Positions 26,106-36,000 of a stretch of 64,000 bases of DNA are shown one piece after another. Each line of letters starts with the position of its first letter. Position 1 is the first letter of the stretch. This stretch comes from Hyphomicrobiales bacterium (GTDB taxonomy: Bacteria > Pseudomonadota > Alphaproteobacteria > Rhizobiales > Rhizobiaceae): assembly GCA_002401155.1 (NCBI GenBank), contig NVSG01000001.1, positions 496,001-560,000 on the forward strand. The letters are read 5' to 3'. The translations under genes were made by a program, and so were the position numbers. Below the pieces are notes generated by a model, which saw nothing but the letters and a program-made list of their open reading frames with translations, did not search any database and was not told the origin of the DNA.

Positions 26106-28898
26106 CTAGCTCTCATCTCCACCGTTTGATTCACCAATATCTTCGGCACCTGCGTCAGTGCTTACTTCTGCACCCTCGCCTTCAATTGATTCATCTTCTT
26201 CATCGCCTTCGCTAACCCTTTCAACGGAAACAACTTTTTCATCTTTCGCAGTCTTGAAAACAGTCACTCCCTGAGTAGAACGTCCGGCCACACGAATACC
26301 CGAAATCGGGCAACGAATAAGCTGGCCACCATCGGTTACCAGCATGATTTCATCATTATCCAACACAGGGAAAGCAGAAATCAGCGGGCCGTTACGATCC
26401 GACATGGACATGGCAGCAATACCTTTGCCACCCCGACCGGAAACCCGGTATTCGTGACTTGAAGAACGCTTGCCAAAGCCATTTTCAGAGATCGCAAGGA
26501 TCATCTGTTCATGCTCACGCATGATTTCAAAGCGTTCATCACTCAAAACCTGATCCGTATCTTCCTCATCATCGCTGATTGGTTCGATTTCCGCACCTTC
26601 TTCAAGCGCATCCAGAGCCCGGCGGCGTTTCAGGAAGGCAGTGCGTTCCCATGCCTCGGCCTGAGATGGATTAAGCACGGTCATCGAAATCACCAAATCT
26701 TCAGGAGCCAGCCTGATACCACGGACCCCAACGGAATTACGACCGGTAAACACCCGCACAGCTGTCACCGCAAAGCGGATACACTGGCCTTTTTTACTGG
26801 TGAGCAGGATTGTTGCGTCTTCATCGCAGGTTTCAACACCCACAATGCCATCGCCCTCATCAAGCTTCATGGCGATCTTGCCATTACGATTGACCTGAAC
26901 AAAATCGGAAAGCTTGTTGCGGCGTACCGTACCTCGCGTGGTTGCAAAGACGATATCCAACTCGTTCCAGCTCTCTTCATCCTCTGGCAGCGGCATGATC
27001 GTGGTAATACGCTCGCCCTGCTCCAGTGGCAGAATATTAATCAGCGCCTTGCCCCGCGCTTGCGGAGCAGAAAGCGGCAGTTTCCAGACTTTCATCTTGT
27101 AAACAATGCCGCGCGAAGAGAAGAACAATATCGGCGTATGGGTATTAGCCACAAACAGCCGTGTCACAAAATCCTCATCCCGCGTAGACATGCCGGAACG
27201 ACCTTTGCCGCCACGACGCTGAGCGCGGTAAGTATCAAGCGGCACACGCTTGATATAGCCCGCATGGCTAACGGTAACGACCATTTCTTCGCGAGCGATG
27301 AGATCCTCATCATCCATATCAAAACCACCATCCAGGATTTCGGTACGGCGCGGTGTCGCAAATTCATCGCGAACAGCAATCATCTCATCGATGATAATTT
27401 TCATCACCCTTGTGCGCGAACCAAGGATATCAAGATAATCTTTGATTTCCTCACCAAGCTTATGGAGTTCTTCGGAAATCTCATCACGGCCAAGAGCGGT
27501 CAGACGCTGTAGGCGTAAATCGAGAATGGCGCGAGCCTGTTCCTCGGACAATGTATAAGTATTATCTGCATTCAATCCATGGCGCGGGTCATCAATCAAC
27601 TCAACCAGCGGCGCCACATCTTTGGCAGGCCACTGACGTTCCATCAATTGAGCGCGTGCGGTCGCAGGATCTGGTGCACTGCGAATGAGAGCAATAATAT
27701 CATCAATATTGGCAACAGCGATTGCCAAACCAACCAACACATGCGCCCGAATACGGGCTTTATTGAGCAGGAATTTCGTACGCCTTGTGACCACTTCCTC
27801 GCGGAAGATCACAAACAGGCGCAGAATATCCATCAAATTCATCTGCTCCGGCTTACCGCCGGAAAGCGCGATCATGTTGCAACCAAAAGAACTCTGCAAC
27901 TGGGTGTAACGATAAATCTGGTTAAGCACCACATCAGGCACCGCATCGCGCTTGACCTCAATCACCACACGATAACCATCGCGATCAGACTCATCGCGAA
28001 TATCGGAGATACCCTCGACGCGTTTATCACGCACGAGTTCAGCGATTTTCTCAACCATCGAGGCTTTATTCACCTGATAAGGCACTTCGGTAACAATGAT
28101 CGCCTCGCGGTCATTGCGAATGGTTTCAAAATGAACCTTACCGCGCATAATCACCGAACCACGGCTGGTCTCATAAGCCGAGCGAATGCCGCTACGACCA
28201 AGGATCAAACCACCAGTTGGGAAATCAGGCCCCGGAATAATCTCCATAATCTCATCAAGACTGATCGCCGGATTTTCAATCAACGCAATTGTAGCGTCAA
28301 TCACTTCACCCAGATTATGCGGAGGAATATTGGTCGCCATACCAACGGCAATACCGCCTGCCCCGTTGGCTAGTAGATTGGGAAATTTCGCAGGCAAAAC
28401 CACAGGCTCGCGTTCGGAACCATCATAGTTGTCGCGAAAATCAACCGTATCCTTATCAAGATCAGCCAGCAATTCATGGGCAACTTTTTGCAGGCGCGAT
28501 TCCGTATAGCGCATGGCCGCAGCCTTATCACCATCGATCGAACCAAAATTGCCCTGACCATGAATCAGCGGCAGTCGCAGAGAAAAAGTCTGCGCCATAC
28601 GAACCAAGGATTCATAAACAGCACTATCCCCGTGCGGGTGATACTTACCAATCACATCACCAACAATACGGGCCGATTTACGGTAGGATTTATTCCAGTC
28701 AAAACCGCTTTCAGCCATGGAATACAGAATGCGCCGATGCACAGGTTTCAACCCGTCGCGCACATCTGGCAGCGCCCGTGAAACGATCACGCTCATGGCA
28801 TAATCAAGGTAAGAACGCTGCATCTCCTCAACGATGGAAATGGGTTCTATATTACCAGAACTGCCTCCCCCGGCAGGGGTGTTGGTTTCGTCAGCCAA
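26106..28898 (-). CDS. gyrA: DNA gyrase subunit A
   Basis: A 930-residue subunit that cuts and rejoins DNA during negative supercoiling. The catalytic Tyr131 lies in [11 protein letters not shown]. The quinolone-resistance region reads [12 protein letters not shown], with Ser at the E. coli 83 position and Glu at 87. GyrA-box [10 protein letters not shown] and several C-terminal beta-pinwheel repeats follow, ending in an acidic tail (residues about 890-930). The start is a TTG with AAGGAAG just upstream; no in-frame ATG fits. It is one of the few non-ATG starts in the window. Confidence 0.97.
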   Translation of the reverse strand: MADETNTPAGGGSSGNIEPISIVEEMQRSYLDYAMSVIVSRALPDVRDGLKPVHRRILYSMAESGFDWNKSYRKSARIVGDVIGKYHPHGDSAVYESLVRMAQTFSLRLPLIHGQGNFGSIDGDKAAAMRYTESRLQKVAHELLADLDKDTVDFRDNYDGSEREPVVLPAKFPNLLANGAGGIAVGMATNIPPHNLGEVIDATIALIENPAISLDEIMEIIPGPDFPTGGLILGRSGIRSAYETSRGSVIMRGKVHFETIRNDREAIIVTEVPYQVNKASMVEKIAELVRDKRVEGISDIRDESDRDGYRVVIEVKRDAVPDVVLNQIYRYTQLQSSFGCNMIALSGGKPEQMNLMDILRLFVIFREEVVTRRTKFLLNKARIRAHVLVGLAIAVANIDDIIALIRSAPDPATARAQLMERQWPAKDVAPLVELIDDPRHGLNADNTYTLSEEQARAILDLRLQRLTALGRDEISEELHKLGEEIKDYLDILGSRTRVMKIIIDEMIAVRDEFATPRRTEILDGGFDMDDEDLIAREEMVVTVSHAGYIKRVPLDTYRAQRRGGKGRSGMSTRDEDFVTRLFVANTHTPILFFSSRGIVYKMKVWKLPLSAPQARGKALINILPLEQGERITTIMPLPEDEESWNELDIVFATTRGTVRRNKLSDFVQVNRNGKIAMKLDEGDGIVGVETCDEDATILLTSKKGQCIRFAVTAVRVFTGRNSVGVRGIRLAPEDLVISMTVLNPSQAEAWERTAFLKRRRALDALEEGAEIEPISDDEEDTDQVLSDERFEIMREHEQMILAISENGFGKRSSSHEYRVSGRGGKGIAAMSMSDRNGPLISAFPVLDNDEIMLVTDGGQLIRCPISGIRVAGRSTQGVTVFKTAKDEKVVSVERVSEGDEEDESIEGEGAEVSTDAGAEDIGESNGGDES

Positions 28899-28932
28899 AT
28901 TGCTTCCTTAGGACATAATTTCAATTCCCAAA

Positions 28933-28961
28933 CATATATCTGATTCCCCCGGTTTGACCAA
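28933..28961 (-). promoter_or_regulatory. Promoter of gyrA
   Basis: On the minus strand TTGGTC (28956-28961) and TATATG (28933-28938) are exactly 17 bases apart, 35 bases before the gyrA start. Confidence 0.55.
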
Positions 28962-29021
28962 ATCATTCAACGAAAAAACGGTATAATTAACACAATAAAA
29001 TCAATATCTTATTTGAAGAAC

Positions 29022-29034
29022 TCACCTAAGGTGA
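29022..29034. promoter_or_regulatory. Palindrome TCACCTAAGGTGA upstream of gyrA
   Basis: A perfect 13-bp palindrome (six bases each side of one central base) about 60 bases upstream of the gyrA -35 element. It could be an operator for gyrA or for the divergent marC gene. No protein is assigned. The rest of the 338-base gap (28899-29236) shows only AT-rich sequence apart from the gyrA promoter. Confidence 0.4.
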
Positions 29035-29236
29035 TTTAATTTCGGCCAATCATTCAACAAAACCCCAAAATCTGCAATTTTGCCTGAATTTCCATCCGGA
29101 TTTTCACCCTAATCTTCATAGAATCACCAGACCATCAAAGCGGTTAATAGCGAAGATTCGAAATTGCCGAAACAATATTGATTTGATAGCCTCTAACTCT
29201 AAAATCCGGATGTGCAAGCTCACAGGAGCATCAAAA

Positions 29237-29863
29237 ATGCCAACCTATGACGCAATGTTAAACACTTTCGCCACCCTGTTCGTCACCATCGATCCGGTTG
29301 GTCTTCTGCCGATCTTTCTCGCGGTCACCGCCGGGATGAAAGCTGCCGAGCGGCGCTCCGTAGCCATTAAATCAATCACCATCGCATTTGGATTGCTAAT
29401 CGCCTTCGCACTCGCTGGCAGCGCTATTTTGGATACGCTTGGCATCACCATTCATTCGTTCAAGATCGCCGGGGGCCTGCTGCTTTTCTACATCGCCTTC
29501 GAGATGATTTTTGAAAAGCGTCAGGAACGCCACGAAAAGTCGTCGCAAAAAGCCATGACCAAAGACGACATATCCAACATCGCCGTGTTCCCCATGGCAA
29601 TCCCGATGATTGCCGGTCCCGGAGCGATTTCCGCGACCATCCTATTGGCCGAAAATTTCGGAGAGACATGGGAGGGCTTTGGGGTGCTGGTGCTGCTCAT
29701 CGGGGCCGTTATGGCCGTCGTGCTGTCGGTGTTCCTGTTGGCTGAATACATCGACAAAGTAATCGGAACCACGGGCCGCAACATTTTGTCGAGATTGATG
29801 GGCGTGTTGCTGGCAGCTCTGTCCGTGCAGTTCGTGGTCGATGGCATCAAGGCCTCGCTTTAG
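29237..29863 (+). CDS. MarC-family integral membrane protein
   Basis: A 208-residue inner-membrane protein with about six hydrophobic segments, typical of MarC/YchE. It contains ATLFVTIDPVGLLPIFLAVTAGM, the basic loop FEKRQERHEKS, and IAVFPMAIPMIAGPGAISATIL. The function of the family is uncertain (neutral amino acid transport has been proposed). The start at 29237 has AGGAG about eight bases upstream; the upstream 18 codons are excluded. Divergent from gyrA. Confidence 0.9.
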   Translation: MPTYDAMLNTFATLFVTIDPVGLLPIFLAVTAGMKAAERRSVAIKSITIAFGLLIAFALAGSAILDTLGITIHSFKIAGGLLLFYIAFEMIFEKRQERHEKSSQKAMTKDDISNIAVFPMAIPMIAGPGAISATILLAENFGETWEGFGVLVLLIGAVMAVVLSVFLLAEYIDKVIGTTGRNILSRLMGVLLAALSVQFVVDGIKASL

Positions 29864-30019
29864 ACTAGCGACATCTTTACATAAATCCAAATATACGACA
29901 CCCTGCGGCCATATTGATCAGGTTCACTTTAAGTTTATTCCCAAGCCTGAGCGTTTATATATAAGCTCAACGGAACGGATATACCAATAAATCAACGTTG
30001 AAAATTCTGGAGAATACAC

Positions 30020-30793
30020 ATGACACAGACACGCCGCCGTTTTCTTACTACAACAGCTGCCGCGATCGGCATCACTACTTTCCTTCCCTTTATAGCCCGC
30101 GCCGCAGGCATGGCCGGCGACGTATTCCCTTCCAAGGGAGGCGACATCGTGGTGCACCCTGTCAATCACGCATCCTTCGTCATGGAAACGCCCGTCGGCA
30201 CGATCTATTGCGATCCGGTGGGCGATGTTTCTCTATACGCCGATTTCCCGCGCCCGGACCTCATTCTGGTAACCCACCACCACGGCGATCATTATAAACC
30301 TGAAACACTGGCAGGCCTCGTTGGCGATAATACAATAATCATCACCAACCCAACCGTTCTGGATAAATTGCCGGACGATCTGAAAGCAAAAACAAGCAGC
30401 ATCGCCAATGGCGAAGCAACCACCTTCAATGGTCTCAGTATCGATGCCATCCCTGCCTATAACATGACCGAAGGCCGGGAAAAGTTTCATCCCAAGGGCC
30501 GCGACAATGGTTATGTGCTGGGCTTTGATGGTTTCCGCATTTATATTTCAGGTGACACCGAAGACATCCCAGATATGCGCGCACTGAAAGACATTGATCT
30601 GGCTTTCATTTGCATGAATTTGCCATTCACCATGGATGCAAAAGCTGCGGCATCAGCCGTTAGCGAGTTCAAACCGAAATTCGTCTATCCATACCACTAC
30701 CGTGGCCGCGATGACGGAACGCAAGACCCGGCAGAATTTGAAAAACTGGTCGGCATGGCCGCCAAAGTCAAAATGGGCAACTGGTATAGTTAA
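30020..30793 (+). CDS. Tat-exported metallo-beta-lactamase-fold hydrolase (UlaG-like)
   Basis: A 257-residue protein with an N-terminal twin-arginine signal (RRRFLTTTAAA, cleavage after about residue 28). The metal motif is HHHGDH at 86-91, fitting HxHxDH, with further His/Asp ligands in YISGDTEDIPD and VYPYHYRG. The lack of a bulky lactamase loop suggests a UlaG-like or phosphodiesterase fold. The substrate is unknown. Export by Tat implies folding or metal loading in the cytoplasm. GGAGAATAC lies before the ATG. It converges with the HD gene, overlapping by four bases. Confidence 0.85.
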   Translation: MTQTRRRFLTTTAAAIGITTFLPFIARAAGMAGDVFPSKGGDIVVHPVNHASFVMETPVGTIYCDPVGDVSLYADFPRPDLILVTHHHGDHYKPETLAGLVGDNTIIITNPTVLDKLPDDLKAKTSSIANGEATTFNGLSIDAIPAYNMTEGREKFHPKGRDNGYVLGFDGFRIYISGDTEDIPDMRALKDIDLAFICMNLPFTMDAKAAASAVSEFKPKFVYPYHYRGRDDGTQDPAEFEKLVGMAAKVKMGNWYS

Positions 30794-31377
30794 GCCCTCT
30801 TCGCAAACCATCCGTCGATCTGGGCTTTTAAGAACTCCCAGATCGCGGGTGCACCGCGCCTGACTTTAACGCCGACGCGAGATTCGATCTGCTCGACGGT
30901 AACATCATAATCAATCCACGATACGCCGCCGCTCTCCAGATTAGAAATCACCGGCTGCACCCGATCTACAGATTTTGCAAAAACCGCATCGTCGGATTCG
31001 GCTGCTTCAAACTCATCCCATAGCGCGCGAAATTCTTGTTCCTGATCTTCCGGCAGCAGACCGAAAATACGGTCCGCGGCACGTTGTTCAATGGCCACCA
31101 TTTCCGCCGGGTCATGGTTCCCGTGAATTGGGGTATCCCCCGCATCAATCTCCACCAGATCATGGATCAACAGCATTTTGATGACCCTATTTATGTCGAC
31201 AGGAGTGATCGCATGCTCCGACAATATCATCGCGTAAAGCGCGATATGCCAGCTGTGCTCGCCGGAGTTCTCACGCCGCGAAGCATCACAAAGGGTTGTT
31301 GCCCGTAAAACGGATTTCAACTTATCCGCTTCGGTCAGAAAGGCGATTTGGGCAGAAATTCTCGATTGATTTATCAT
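30790..31377 (-). CDS. HD-domain hydrolase (YfbR/HDDC2-like)
   Basis: A 195-residue HD phosphohydrolase. The metal ligands are His41 (GEHSWH), the HD pair at 72-73 (LLIHDLVEIDAGD) and a later Asp (AKSVDRV). The pattern is close to 5'-deoxynucleotidase YfbR/HDDC2, so a role in nucleotide pool cleaning is likely. The frame extends to a GTG at 31413 that overlaps the stop of the upstream gene, but the Met at 31377 matches the family start. Its 3' end overlaps the MBL gene by four bases. Confidence 0.85.
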   Translation of the reverse strand: MINQSRISAQIAFLTEADKLKSVLRATTLCDASRRENSGEHSWHIALYAMILSEHAITPVDINRVIKMLLIHDLVEIDAGDTPIHGNHDPAEMVAIEQRAADRIFGLLPEDQEQEFRALWDEFEAAESDDAVFAKSVDRVQPVISNLESGGVSWIDYDVTVEQIESRVGVKVRRGAPAIWEFLKAQIDGWFAKRA

Positions 31378-31412
31378 GGTCACGGCATGACATGATTCGC
31401 CCGCCTGCGTCA

Positions 31413-31781
31413 CTACCTACCGGGTAAATCAACATGCATGGTTTTACCACCAAGCCCGTGAGGCTTGGCACCGGCACGAATTTCAACGCTCTTCACACCG
31501 TCAGGAATTTTTACACCGTCCTTTGAACGGGTAAATGGTTGCTCATTTTCATGCGGGTGCAACAGAATACGGATGCCATAAACAGTGCCATCAGCCCCAA
31601 CGATTTCCCACCGGTCAGCATAATGGTCCCAACCTTCATCCTCATGGCGCAGCGTAACATCAAAGCCAAAGCCAGACGCACCAGCACGAACCTTAACGCC
31701 AATCACATCGGCATCTCCCGCAATCGCAATTTGGGTAATGCCGATCAAACACACGCAGGAAACAAGTAATATTTTCAGCAT
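31413..31781 (-). CDS. Conserved secreted protein of unknown function
   Basis: A 122-residue protein with a signal peptide (about 1-21, ending IAIAGD) followed by a beta-rich domain with VRLHEDEG-like and HYADRWEIVGADGTVYGIRILLHPHENEQPFTRS, then IPDGVKSVEIRAGAKPHGLGGKTMHVDLP. The Asp/His/Trp-rich centre is striking and could bind a metal or oxidised group, though this is inference. I recognise the pattern as a conserved hypothetical but not as a named family. AGGA eight bases before the ATG at 31781 decides the start. The HD gene follows directly. Confidence 0.75.
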   Translation of the reverse strand: MLKILLVSCVCLIGITQIAIAGDADVIGVKVRAGASGFGFDVTLRHEDEGWDHYADRWEIVGADGTVYGIRILLHPHENEQPFTRSKDGVKIPDGVKSVEIRAGAKPHGLGGKTMHVDLPGR

Positions 31782-31964
31782 CAATAAATTCCTATACATA
31801 TTATTAAAAAAGCTGGCGCTTGAACACAATACCATCCATTTTAACAGCAACAATCGAGTAACAGATTCGCAAACTTTAACCCCACCTTATCTATCTTCAT
31901 AATTAAGATGATACTATGGTGATGAAAAGCACTATTGCTTTATCAAAACGGCAAATGGACGAGC

Positions 31965-32558
31965 ATGAACGACGAACCGCAAAACGAAGATCTCATTCGC
32001 TACGATATCCTCACTCAAGAGGCGCTTCGTGGTGTGATCAAGAGAGTTTTGGAAGAGGTCATGAATTGCGGCCTACCGGGCGAACATCATTTTTTCATTA
32101 CCTTTGATACAAATCATTCCGGCGTGCGTCTTTCAAAGCGCATGAAGGAACGTTATCCTGAAGATATGACCATCGTTATCCAGCATACCTATTGGGATCT
32201 GGAAGTGAACGAAGGCAGCTTCAAAATTGATCTGTCTTTCGATGATATTCGCGAGAGGCTGAAAATTCCTTATGACGCGGTCAAAGGTTTCTTTGATCCA
32301 TGGGTCAAATTCGGACTGCAATTCGAGGCAGTTCATAACGAAGAAGAAGCTCCAGAACATTTGCCGGTAAAATCAAGCCCACGCGAATTGAGCGTCGTTG
32401 ACGCAGAAGATAAACCAACCAAAGCTGCACCGAAGAAAAAGACCCGGGCAAAGAAAACGGTCAAAAAGGCACTTAAAGAGGACGCTTCTACGGACGCAGA
32501 TCAAAAATCAGAAGGCGCAGAAGTCGTCTCCCTCGATTCTTTCCGCAAGAAAAAATAG
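31965..32558 (+). CDS. sspB: SspB-family ClpXP adaptor protein
   Basis: A 197-residue protein that captures ssrA-tagged and some other substrates and delivers them to ClpXP. It begins MNDEPQNEDLIRYDILTQEALRGVIKRVL and has the SspB-alpha core (GEHHFFITFDTNHSGVRLSKRMKE, MTIVIQHTYWDLEV, FEVDLSFDD-like FKIDLSFDD). A long Lys/Asp/Glu-rich linker (about 138-185) leads to the C-terminal ClpX-binding tail VVSLDSFRKKK. The start at 31965 has GGACGAG upstream. The tmRNA that makes its main substrate is in this window. Confidence 0.92.
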   Translation: MNDEPQNEDLIRYDILTQEALRGVIKRVLEEVMNCGLPGEHHFFITFDTNHSGVRLSKRMKERYPEDMTIVIQHTYWDLEVNEGSFKIDLSFDDIRERLKIPYDAVKGFFDPWVKFGLQFEAVHNEEEAPEHLPVKSSPRELSVVDAEDKPTKAAPKKKTRAKKTVKKALKEDASTDADQKSEGAEVVSLDSFRKKK

Positions 32559-32569
32559 CGGTCAAAAGC

Positions 32570-32761
32570 GTGACCAATATCGTCAATCTCAGAATGGCAA
32601 GAAAACGAAAATCGCGTAATGAGCGCGAAGTTCGGGCCGAGCAAAATCGCGCCCTTCATTCCATTCCAAAAAGAGAACGCGATCTAAAAGAAGCCCGGTT
32701 ACAGCTGGAAAAATCCCGACTGGATGGCCACGCACGCGACATCACAAAAAAAGACAAATAA
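32570..32761 (+). CDS. DUF4169 small basic protein
   Basis: A 63-residue basic protein (IVNLRMARKRKSRNEREVRAEQNRALHSIPKRERDLKEARL...) that matches DUF4169, a small Arg/Lys/Ala-rich family of alphaproteobacteria. It starts with GTG 12 bases after sspB ends. Two helices are likely; RNA or DNA binding is possible because of the charge, but the function is unknown. It is followed after two bases by the ribbon-helix-helix gene. Confidence 0.8.
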   Translation: MTNIVNLRMARKRKSRNEREVRAEQNRALHSIPKRERDLKEARLQLEKSRLDGHARDITKKDK

Positions 32762-32763
32762 AC

Positions 32764-32988
32764 ATGCTGCACAAACACTCCGTCAGCATCAAAGGTCATC
32801 CGACCAGTTTCTCCCTCGAAGATGAATTCTACACAGAACTAAAGCGCATTGCCGCTTCAAAAAAACAACCGCTGGCAAGCCTGATCACCAAGATCGATCG
32901 CGAGAGAACCCCTGACCAAAACCTGTCCTCAGCCATCCGCGTTTTTGTTTTGAACGATGTTATGGCTGCTAAAGCAAGTTTGACCTAA
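32764..32988 (+). CDS. Ribbon-helix-helix domain protein
   Basis: A 74-residue protein (KHSVSIKGHPTSFSLEDEFYTELKRIAASKKQPLASLITKI) with a beta strand and two helices as in RHH_4-like DNA-binding proteins. The role is unknown; it may regulate its own operon (sspB, DUF4169, this gene). It begins two bases after the previous stop, so coupled translation is likely. The 76 bases behind it hold a small GC-rich hairpin between the convergent genes. Confidence 0.82.
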   Translation: MLHKHSVSIKGHPTSFSLEDEFYTELKRIAASKKQPLASLITKIDRERTPDQNLSSAIRVFVLNDVMAAKASLT

Positions 32989-33064
32989 GTTGACTTGCTG
33001 AGGTAGCGAAGCACCACGCGGCGCAAACGCGCTGCCCGCCCGGTTCAGCCAAAGACTGAAAAAA

Positions 33065-36000
33065 TTAGTTGTTAAACAACAACTTATCCAATTCCCGGAG
33101 CAATCTTTGCCGATCCAGATGATCGCTCTCCGAGATTTTTTCCGGTTTGCGATTTGCTGACGCACTACCAAGAGGCGCTAAATCCTGACGCACCACACCA
33201 CCCTGTTCGATCAGTTTTACATCATCCTGATGTAGCGCATCATCGCCTAACCCCCGCGAGGTCCCGCCCCCCTCGTTGGCACGGCGCTGCTGTGCGGCTA
33301 AATCCAGCAAACGTTTGAAAGCATCATTGGCCTTCTTTTTATCTTCTTCTTTGGCCTGATCAATTTTGAGCGCCCTTTGCTTGCGCGCTTCAACGGCTTT
33401 GCGCCTCAGTTCAACTTGCTCGTTCTCCCGGCGCTTCTTGGCTTTAATAGCCAATTTACGCTTCGCTAATACAGCCTCCTTTTGCCGTTTAGCAGCTTCC
33501 GCCTCGTTTCTTTTGATGCGCGCGGTTTCCTGCTTTTTTACTTCCGCTGCTTCGCGTTCTTGTTGACGTTCAGCCGCCGCAAGCTTCTTAGCCTGTTCGG
33601 CCTCAAGTTGCCTTTGCTGACGAGACAACGCATCCAAAGCCTTCAAACGTGCCTCTTCCTCATTGCGCCGTTTTTTATCCAGTGTATCTTCCAATTCGAT
33701 CAGACGTTTCAATTCATCTGCGGCCTTGATCCTGTCTAGCTCTTCTTGTTTATTTAGAAAGATTTTGTAATTAGCACGCGCATTGGTGCGAATAATTTCC
33801 CGGCGCAAACGTTGTTTCTCGAGGATTGCGGCTTGCAAAAGTTCAACCCGGCGTTGTTCACGCTCATAGGCACGTACCGACAAATAACCTTCCAGCGCCC
33901 GTGTATCCAACGACATGGATAGCTGCGGAAAAACACCTGTCCAATCAAGCCGAACTTCGGGGGTTGCCCCCGCAACAGCTTCTTTTCCAGCCTGATAGGC
34001 GATCTGCAAACTGGCATTGGTTTTCATGCTAGCAAGATCGAGTGAGGCTTTGGCAGATAGTTGCAAATCGTCGGTTTTTACCGAAATATTGCGCATCATC
34101 AAACTGCCCTGAACCAGTGAAAATGCCTCGCTGTAATCCCCAAGGTGGAAACCAAGGCCGAATACCGAGGCATCTGCAATTTCACCCACACGGCCAGTTT
34201 CAATTTCAAATCCATCCACATCCGTTGCCAGTAAAATCTGGCTGAATGCCTTGGGGTTGAGGCCGGGAACATCCGCATTTTTAACCGCAAAAATACCGCT
34301 TCCGGTCAGCCCTGAAAGCAATGCCTTTCTGCTACGACCACCGCCATTAAAGGAACCGGCGCTATCAAAGGCACCGGTAATAAACGGCGCCTTGCCAATC
34401 ACTGCAAACAGTTGATCAAGCTTTCCGTCCATCAACTGATATTGACCATTAATCAGGCCTGCACCATCCGCATTTTGGATGGAAAGATTGCCGCTCAGCC
34501 CTCCCCCTAACCACGCCATGCTCACATTATTCAAATTGATATTACCGTCGAGAATGACCAATTGAGATGAATATTTCTGCGCCTGCTCTCCAATGCTCAG
34601 CATCATTCGGTCAGCCGTAACAGCCATATCGCCATCAAGACCTTCCAGAAAGGCATTGCTAAATACAATTTTCTCGCCTTCTTGGCCTGCCTGTGCGCCA
34701 AGTACCAAATTTTGTAACAGCGGTAGAGACAGGGTGCCGAAGTGAACTTTGCCGGTCAATTTTGGTCGCGCCGCAACCAATTTGGTCACGTTCAAATCGC
34801 CCTTATAGGCATTGCCTGAAATTTGGCCGGACATTTTTTTTAATTCCACACCCGATTTCGTAATCCCAATTTCAGAGGTAAGCGACACCGGCACCGCATC
34901 CAGCAACGACAAGCCCGGCACCGTCAAACCACTGAGCAAAAGGAAAGGCTGAATGTCTTTTGAACCAAGAGTGACATCAAATTTTCCTTTGGATTTATCA
35001 TCACCGCTCAGGGTCATCAGGCCATTGGCAGTAACATCACTGCCCGGCGCACTTGCAGAGATCAACGTCAACAATCCTTCGCGGGCAATCCCGGCAATCT
35101 CAGCGTGAATGCTCAGCGGTCCCGGCGCATCCAACGGCAAAACATCAAGGCCCGATTGCTGCAGCAAGATATGGGGTATCTCGTTCTCAAAGGAACCGTT
35201 GATTTCCAGTTCCATATCTCCGATAGCGCTTGCCTTACCATTGAAACCGATACGGGTATTGATGCTGGTTCCCCCCACAACCCCGCTGATCAGCGCTTGG
35301 CCTTTGGAGCCTTTTTCACTGGAAGTTGAATCAATTTCAATATTCAAATTTGAATCGGCAGAAAGCTTGGCAGTTCCAGCAATTGCATCGATCAAAGGAT
35401 TTTGGCCCACAAGTCGTTGCATTAGATGGGCAAATTTAACACCGGATTTTGCCTGAATATTAAATTTCACATTGCCATTAGGCTTATCGAGCAAATCAGA
35501 AATTCTGCCGGAACTACGAAGGCTGGTCCCGAAAAACAATCCGATATCCAGTTTTTCAATTGCCAGCGCCCCCTTTTGAATCCGGATATGCGCATTCACA
35601 TTTTCCGCGCGAAGGTTCTCGCCAAACGCTTTTCCCCGAAGCTCTTTGGCTTTCAATTGAAGATCCAGATCATGCCCTGCAAAAGCTTCGCTTTCGTCGC
35701 TCGTCCCGCCTTGGGTCAGGGCATATATGGCGCGCAAATCATCAAGATTGACCAAATCCCCATTCAGCGACACAACAATACCCGGTCGCCCATCAGCCAC
35801 CGCGATGCGTTGCACCCTCCCCCTAAGAATAGCGGTATCGAGCACAAGCTCCAGATCATCCAGCGTTGTTTGGTTGGGAGATATCGTCAGCTTTGCCGCC
35901 AACCCGACAGATGAAAGCCGTCTGACCGCAGTATCAACCTTGCCGGAAATCCAGGCAGCAAATCCACTAGGCTGGCGCGAAGCCAGCAACACCTGACCAT

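Noticed and set aside
26511-28373. Long plus-strand open frames (333 and 264 codons) opposite gyrA.
   Set aside because: They are antisense shadows of gyrA in a GC-moderate region, with His/Asn/Thr-rich unlikely products and no family motif.
32989-33064. GC-rich hairpin GCGGCGC-AAAC-GCGCTGC between the RHH and AsmA genes.
   Set aside because: The stem has one wobble and no T-run; too weak to call as a terminator.
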